Positions 6,644-9,594 of a DNA stretch of 9,594 nt are shown one piece after another. Under the pieces are notes generated by a model. That model did no database searches and was not told the origin of the DNA. It saw nothing but the letters and a program-made list of their open reading frames with translations. The DNA comes from Thermoleophilia bacterium. GTDB lineage: Bacteria; Actinomycetota; Thermoleophilia; Gaiellales; Gaiellaceae. The translations under genes were made by a program, and so were the position numbers. The stretch lies in contig JAOUEK010000037.1 in the NCBI GenBank assembly GCA_029858755.1, positions 1 through 9,594 on the forward strand, written 5' to 3'. The stretch's first letter is position 1. Every line of letters begins with the position of its first letter.

Positions 6644-7131
6644 GCGGGGCACGCGTCTCGCACGGCTCCGGCAGTGCGAACGTCGCAACGGGCTTGCCAC
6701 TGCTCGACCACCTGCTCGAGGAGCTGGCCCGTACCGGCCGCTTCGACCTCGTGCTCGAGATCGACCCGGACGATCCCGAGGCCGAGGTGGACGCGGCCGG
6801 CGCAGCTCTCGGGCACGCGGTCGGGCCGCTGCTCCTGGGGGGTGCCCACGGCGCCGCCACGATGCCAGCAGACGAGGCGCTCGCGATGGTGGTCGTCGAG
6901 CGCACCGACCGTCCGCTCGTCCACTCGAATGCCGACCTCACGGGTGTCGGGGGCCTCGGCACCGACCTCGCCGCCCGCTTCCTTCGCTCGCTCGCGGAGG
7001 CGGCCGGGCTCACGTTGCACGTGCGGCTGATCGAGGGAACGGACAGCGACCACGTTCTGGAGGCGATCTTCAAGGCGCTCGGCGTCGCGCTCGCGCGCGC
7101 GACGTCCCCCGGCGCGTCGATGACCACGTAG
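6640..7131 (+). CDS. Imidazoleglycerol-phosphate dehydratase-like (HisB-fold) protein, degenerate active site
   Basis: 163 aa with clear IGPD features: [20 protein letters not shown] (18-37; cf. FLDHMLEQLARHGLFDL), GAALGHAVG (54-62), [18 protein letters not shown] (76-93; cf. MDEAL..VVVD.SGRP), [23 protein letters not shown] (108-130) and [19 protein letters not shown] (136-154). Real HisB is about 195-200 aa. Here the first ~18 residues (the R-x-T-x-E-T strand) are missing. The first metal motif HHTxED is replaced by EAEVD (47-51), and the second HHxxE keeps only one His (Asp137-His138-x-x-Glu141). His24 and His127 remain. Histidine-pathway activity is therefore doubtful, and a repurposed or inactive homologue is likelier. 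The GTG start at 6640 overlaps the murA stop (GTGA), so it is translated with murA. Confidence 0.82.
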   Translation: MSGARVSHGSGSANVATGLPLLDHLLEELARTGRFDLVLEIDPDDPEAEVDAAGAALGHAVGPLLLGGAHGAATMPADEALAMVVVERTDRPLVHSNADLTGVGGLGTDLAARFLRSLAEAAGLTLHVRLIEGTDSDHVLEAIFKALGVALARATSPGASMTT

Positions 7132-7150
7132 GGTCGATCCCCGTCGACCC
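7131..7150. repeat. Perfect 7-bp inverted repeat upstream of the Rid gene
   Basis: GGGTCGA (7131-7137), a 6-base spacer, then TCGACCC (7144-7150). It sits in the 33-bp gap between the HisB-like gene and the Rid gene, directly before the Shine-Dalgarno. It could be a small RNA hairpin modulating expression within the operon or an operator half-site pair. No T-tract follows. Confidence 0.5.
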
Positions 7151-7151
7151 G

Positions 7152-7159
7152 GGAGGAGG
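7152..7159 (+). promoter_or_regulatory. Strong Shine-Dalgarno (GGAGGAGG)
   Basis: Sits 5 bases before the ATG at 7165 and fixes that start. It is the only strong ribosome-binding site in the window. The other starts are coupled by overlap or lie very close to a -10 box. Confidence 0.85.
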
Positions 7160-7164
7160 AAAGC

Positions 7165-7548
7165 ATGGGCAAGGACGTGATCCGCACCGACTCCGCGCCG
7201 GCGCCGTTCCAGGGCGCCCCGTACAACCAGGCGATCCGCGTCGGAGGCCTCGTCTTCGTCGCGGGGCAGCTCGGGCTGCGCCCCGGCGACGCCGCCGTCG
7301 AGGGCGACGTGGAGCAGCAGGCCGAGCAGGTGATGCGGAACCTCGCGGCGATCCTCGAGGCGGCCGGCAGCTCGCTCGACCGCCTGGTGAAGACCACGGT
7401 GTTCCTGCGCGACCTCGGCGACTTCGCGCGCATGAACGAGGTGTACGCACGCCACGTCGGCGATCACCCGCCCGCACGGTCGACGGTCGAGGTCTCGGGG
7501 CTCCCCTCCGGAGCGCTCGTCGAGATCGAGGCGATCGCGCACCTCTGA
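7165..7548 (+). CDS. ridA: RidA/YjgF-family enamine/imine deaminase
   Basis: 127 aa, the standard length for a trimeric Rid protein. The family hydrolyses reactive enamine/imine intermediates such as 2-aminoacrylate released by PLP enzymes, protecting other PLP enzymes. Visible signatures: Tyr20 in APYNQAIRVGG; GLVFVAGQLGL (28-38); the central VKTTVFLRDLGDFARMNEVYARH (75-97) with Asn91; PPARSTVEVSGLP (102-114) with Arg105, the carboxylate-binding residue that marks deaminase-active members; and LVEIEAIA (118-125). Thr107 replaces the Cys of E. coli RidA, a common change. Start set by a strong Shine-Dalgarno. Between the HisB-like gene and cca in the probable operon; a PLP-homeostasis gene (yggS) lies two genes on. 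Confidence 0.92.
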   Translation: MGKDVIRTDSAPAPFQGAPYNQAIRVGGLVFVAGQLGLRPGDAAVEGDVEQQAEQVMRNLAAILEAAGSSLDRLVKTTVFLRDLGDFARMNEVYARHVGDHPPARSTVEVSGLPSGALVEIEAIAHL

Positions 7549-7570
7549 CGCGCCGAAGGCGGTCGCACCG

Positions 7571-8965
7571 GTGACCGCCGCCCACGTGCGCAGAATCACC
7601 GTCGTGCCCACCGAAGTCCGTCGTTACGTGCGCTCGCTCGGGATCGGCGCCTTCGTGGTCGGTGGCGCCGTCCGCGACGAGCTGCTCGGGATCCCGCACG
7701 GCGACGAGGACTTCCTCGTGCCGGGCGTCGATCACGCGCGGCTCCGGGGGCTGCTCGCCCGCCACGGCCGAGTCGAGGACATGGAGGTCCACGGTCAGCT
7801 CGTCGGCGTGCGCCTGCATCCCGCGGACCGGAGCATCCGCGGCCTGGTGCCGAAGGGCATCGAGCTCACGCCGCCGCGGGCCGAGCGGTCGACCGGCCCG
7901 GGCCACCGGGACTTCGAGATCGTCGGCGACCCGGGCGTGGGGGTTGCCGAGGACATGGCCCGGCGCGACTTCACGATCAACGCGCTCGCCCGCAACCTGG
8001 ACACGGGCGAGCTGGTCGACCCCTTCGGCGGGCTCGTCGACCTGGCACGACGCGAGCTCCGCGTGCTCTCGCCGGGCGCCTTCGCAGAGGACCCGCTGCG
8101 GATCCTGCGGGGGCTCCGCCTCGTGTCGCAGCTCGGCTTCACCCCCACCGGGGAGACGCTCGCGCGCATGCGGGTCGAGGCGTCGGGGCTGCGTCACGTC
8201 TCGGCGGAGCGGATTGGCGGCGGCCTTGCAGCGGATGGCCTCGGCGAGCTGTCGAAGCTGTTGCTCGGCGTCCGGCCCGGGCTCGCGCTGCGACTGGCGC
8301 GCGACACGGGTGCCCTCGTCGAGGTGCTGCCCGAGATCCGGCCGGCGATCGGGCTCGACCTTTGCAGCGAGCGCCAGCCGCTCCCGCTCGACGAGCACGT
8401 GCTCGCCGTCGTCCAGGCGTCCGCGGACCTCGGCGCACCGCTGGCCGTGCGCCTCGCCGCGCTGCTCCACGACCTCGGCAAGCCCGGTGCCGCCGCGGCG
8501 GGCGAGGGCCACGGGCAGCGTGGTGCGGTGATCGCACGCGACGTGCTGCGCCGTCTGCGGTACCCGGGGCGCATGCAGCGGCGGGTGACCACGCTGGTGC
8601 GCGAGCACCCGTTCCGCGTGGGCGAGGTCGACGGCGCCGCCGCCCGCCGCTTCCTCGCGGCACACGGCGATGCGGTGGCCTTCGACCTCGTCACGCTCAA
8701 GCAGGCCGACCTCTCGGTCAAGAGCGTGCCCGACGCCGAGCGCGAGCGCCTCGCCGCGCTCCGCGCGGCGCTCGAGCGGGAGCAGGCGAGTGCGCATCAC
8801 GTGACCGATCTCGCCGTCGGCGGCGACGACCTGATCGCAGCCGGGCTCGCCGAGGGCCCCGAGCTGGGTCGTGTGCTCCATGGCCTGCTCGAGGCCGTTC
8901 TCGATGACCCGGAGCGCAACGACCGCGACCGCTTGCTCGCGCTGGCCAGGGAGCTCGCCGGGTGA
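7571..8965 (+). CDS. cca: Class II tRNA nucleotidyltransferase (CCA-adding type) with HD domain
   Basis: 464 aa. The nucleotidyltransferase head has FVVGGAVRDELLG (28-40) and the acidic pair HGDEDFLV (43-50; Asp45 and Asp47 as metal ligands), then AEDMARRDFTINALARNLDTG (126-146) and DPFGGLVDLARRELR (150-164). The RNA-binding/neck helices carry AEDPLRILRGLRLVSQLGF (172-190) and SAERIGGGL (211-219). An HD region with LLHDLGKPG (298-306) and REHPF lies in the C-terminal half. The family adds or repairs the tRNA 3' CCA, or adds poly(A) in some lineages; the sequence alone does not decide, but CCA addition is the default for a single copy in an actinomycete. GTG at 7571 is chosen, with a weak GAAGG 10 bases upstream; GTG codons at 7586 and 7604 are possible alternatives. 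Ends in a GTGA overlap with yggS. Confidence 0.9.
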   Translation: MTAAHVRRITVVPTEVRRYVRSLGIGAFVVGGAVRDELLGIPHGDEDFLVPGVDHARLRGLLARHGRVEDMEVHGQLVGVRLHPADRSIRGLVPKGIELTPPRAERSTGPGHRDFEIVGDPGVGVAEDMARRDFTINALARNLDTGELVDPFGGLVDLARRELRVLSPGAFAEDPLRILRGLRLVSQLGFTPTGETLARMRVEASGLRHVSAERIGGGLAADGLGELSKLLLGVRPGLALRLARDTGALVEVLPEIRPAIGLDLCSERQPLPLDEHVLAVVQASADLGAPLAVRLAALLHDLGKPGAAAAGEGHGQRGAVIARDVLRRLRYPGRMQRRVTTLVREHPFRVGEVDGAAARRFLAAHGDAVAFDLVTLKQADLSVKSVPDAERERLAALRAALEREQASAHHVTDLAVGGDDLIAAGLAEGPELGRVLHGLLEAVLDDPERNDRDRLLALARELAG

Positions 8966-9582
8966 CCGCGGCGGACGTGCGGGAGCGCCTCCGGCGAATC
9001 CGGGAGGTCGCGGGGCCCGGTGTGGAGATCGTCGCCGCGACCAAGTACGTGTCGCTCGAAGAGATGGCAGTGCTCTCCGAGGCGGGTATCGAGATCGTGG
9101 GCGAGAACCGCGCGCAGGACCTGGAGCGCAAGCACGCCGTCTACGGGGATGCCTTCCGCTGGCACTTCATCGGGCACCTCCAGTCGAACAAGGTCAAGGT
9201 CGTGAACAGGCTGTGCGAGCTCGTCCACTCGCTGGACAGTGACTCCTCCGCGCGCCGCCTCCAGGTGCCGGCGCTGCTGGAGGTGAACCTCGCCGGCGAG
9301 GGCTCGAAGGGAGGCGTCGCTCCCGACGAGATCGAGTCGTTCCTCGAGCGCTACCCCGGCTTGATCCGGGGCCTGATGACGATGCCGCCGTTCACCGACG
9401 AGCCGGAGCGATCGCGGCCGTGGTTCCGGCGCCTGCGCACGCTCGCGGCGCAGCACCAGCTCTCTGCGCTCTCGATGGGCACGAGCCAGGACTGGGAGGT
9501 CGCGGTGGAGGAGGGGGCGACCCTGATCCGCGTCGGCAGCACCCTCTTCGAGGGCAAGGCGCACGTCCTGCGAGCGGGCTAG
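8962..9582 (+). CDS. yggS: YggS/PROSC-family PLP homeostasis protein
   Basis: 206 aa, a monomeric fold-type III PLP barrel. Visible: VEIVAATKYVSLEEM (21-35) with the PLP lysine Lys28; IVGENRAQDLERK; WHFIGHLQSNKVKVVN; LLEVNLAGEGSKGGV; GLMTMPPF; LSMGTSQDWEVAVEEGATLIRVGSTLFEG at the C-terminus with the phosphate-binding serines and Arg. The family stores or delivers PLP and affects amino-acid balance; no enzymatic reaction is established. It is about 20 residues shorter than usual, mainly because HSLDSDSSARRLQVPALLEVNL lacks part of the helix normally between the HSLD and VN strands. The GTG start overlaps the cca stop by 4 bp. In many Gram-positive and actinobacterial genomes yggS precedes sepF/division genes; that region would be just past the window edge. 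Confidence 0.92.
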   Translation: MTAADVRERLRRIREVAGPGVEIVAATKYVSLEEMAVLSEAGIEIVGENRAQDLERKHAVYGDAFRWHFIGHLQSNKVKVVNRLCELVHSLDSDSSARRLQVPALLEVNLAGEGSKGGVAPDEIESFLERYPGLIRGLMTMPPFTDEPERSRPWFRRLRTLAAQHQLSALSMGTSQDWEVAVEEGATLIRVGSTLFEGKAHVLRAG

Positions 9583-9594
9583 CATTCACGCGGT

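Noticed and set aside
6640..7131. Canonical histidine-pathway hisB
   Set aside because: Missing HHTxED ligands, the missing N-terminal strand and no neighbouring his genes argue against it, so no hisB symbol is given.
7070..8881. Long open minus-strand frame (603 codons) across ridA and cca
   Set aside because: Antisense to two genes with unmistakable family motifs; low-complexity His/Arg/Glu-rich translation is typical of antisense frames in GC-rich DNA.
1..9594. CRISPR arrays, tRNA or rRNA genes, IS elements, phage genes, toxin-antitoxin pairs
   Set aside because: Looked for on both strands; no direct-repeat arrays, T-loop sequences, transposase motifs or atypical-composition islands were seen.

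Overview
The window is a gene-dense stretch of very GC-rich bacterial DNA (roughly 70% G+C by eye). It holds ten complete or nearly complete genes, mostly in tight operons, many with GTG starts and 4-bp GTGA stop/start overlaps. Gene content (actinobacterial-type transglutaminase membrane protein, a MurA with Asp at the usual active-site Cys, YggS at the end) and very short leaders with TANNNT boxes suggest a high-GC actinomycetote. Class Thermoleophilia (Gaiellales/Solirubrobacterales-like) is my best guess. This placement is inference: there is no rRNA or other phylogenetic marker in the window.

Left block (1-2016, + strand): the 3' part of a TgpA-like membrane transglutaminase, cut by the window edge, then a small TPR protein 21 bp downstream. 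A 226-bp convergent gap (2017-2242) follows. It is non-coding but rich in nested inverted repeats, and could be a structured RNA or simply GC-rich spacer.

Middle block (2243-5336): a minus-strand pair, a GT4-type glycosyltransferase and a GTGA-coupled 108-aa protein of unknown function. A plus-strand class V aminotransferase diverges from it, and a minus-strand HD-domain hydrolase converges on the aminotransferase.

Right block (5363-9582, + strand): a probable five-gene operon. The order is murA, an imidazoleglycerol-phosphate dehydratase-like (HisB-fold) gene that has lost most of its metal ligands, ridA, a class II tRNA nucleotidyltransferase (cca type) and yggS. Links are a 4-bp overlap (murA/HisB-like), 33 bp, 22 bp and a 4-bp overlap (cca/yggS). 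Themes are peptidoglycan precursor synthesis, reactive enamine removal, tRNA 3' end maturation and PLP homeostasis.

The most notable observations are three. First, the HisB-like gene is coupled to murA, lacks the N-terminal strand and the HHxxE metal motif, and looks like a repurposed or dead enzyme. Second, there are two divergent gene pairs, each separated by exactly 26 bp and each containing a symmetric TANNNTA heptamer that can serve as a -10 hexamer on both strands, which implies bidirectional, leaderless promoters. Third, MurA carries a natural Cys-to-Asp replacement, which predicts fosfomycin insensitivity.
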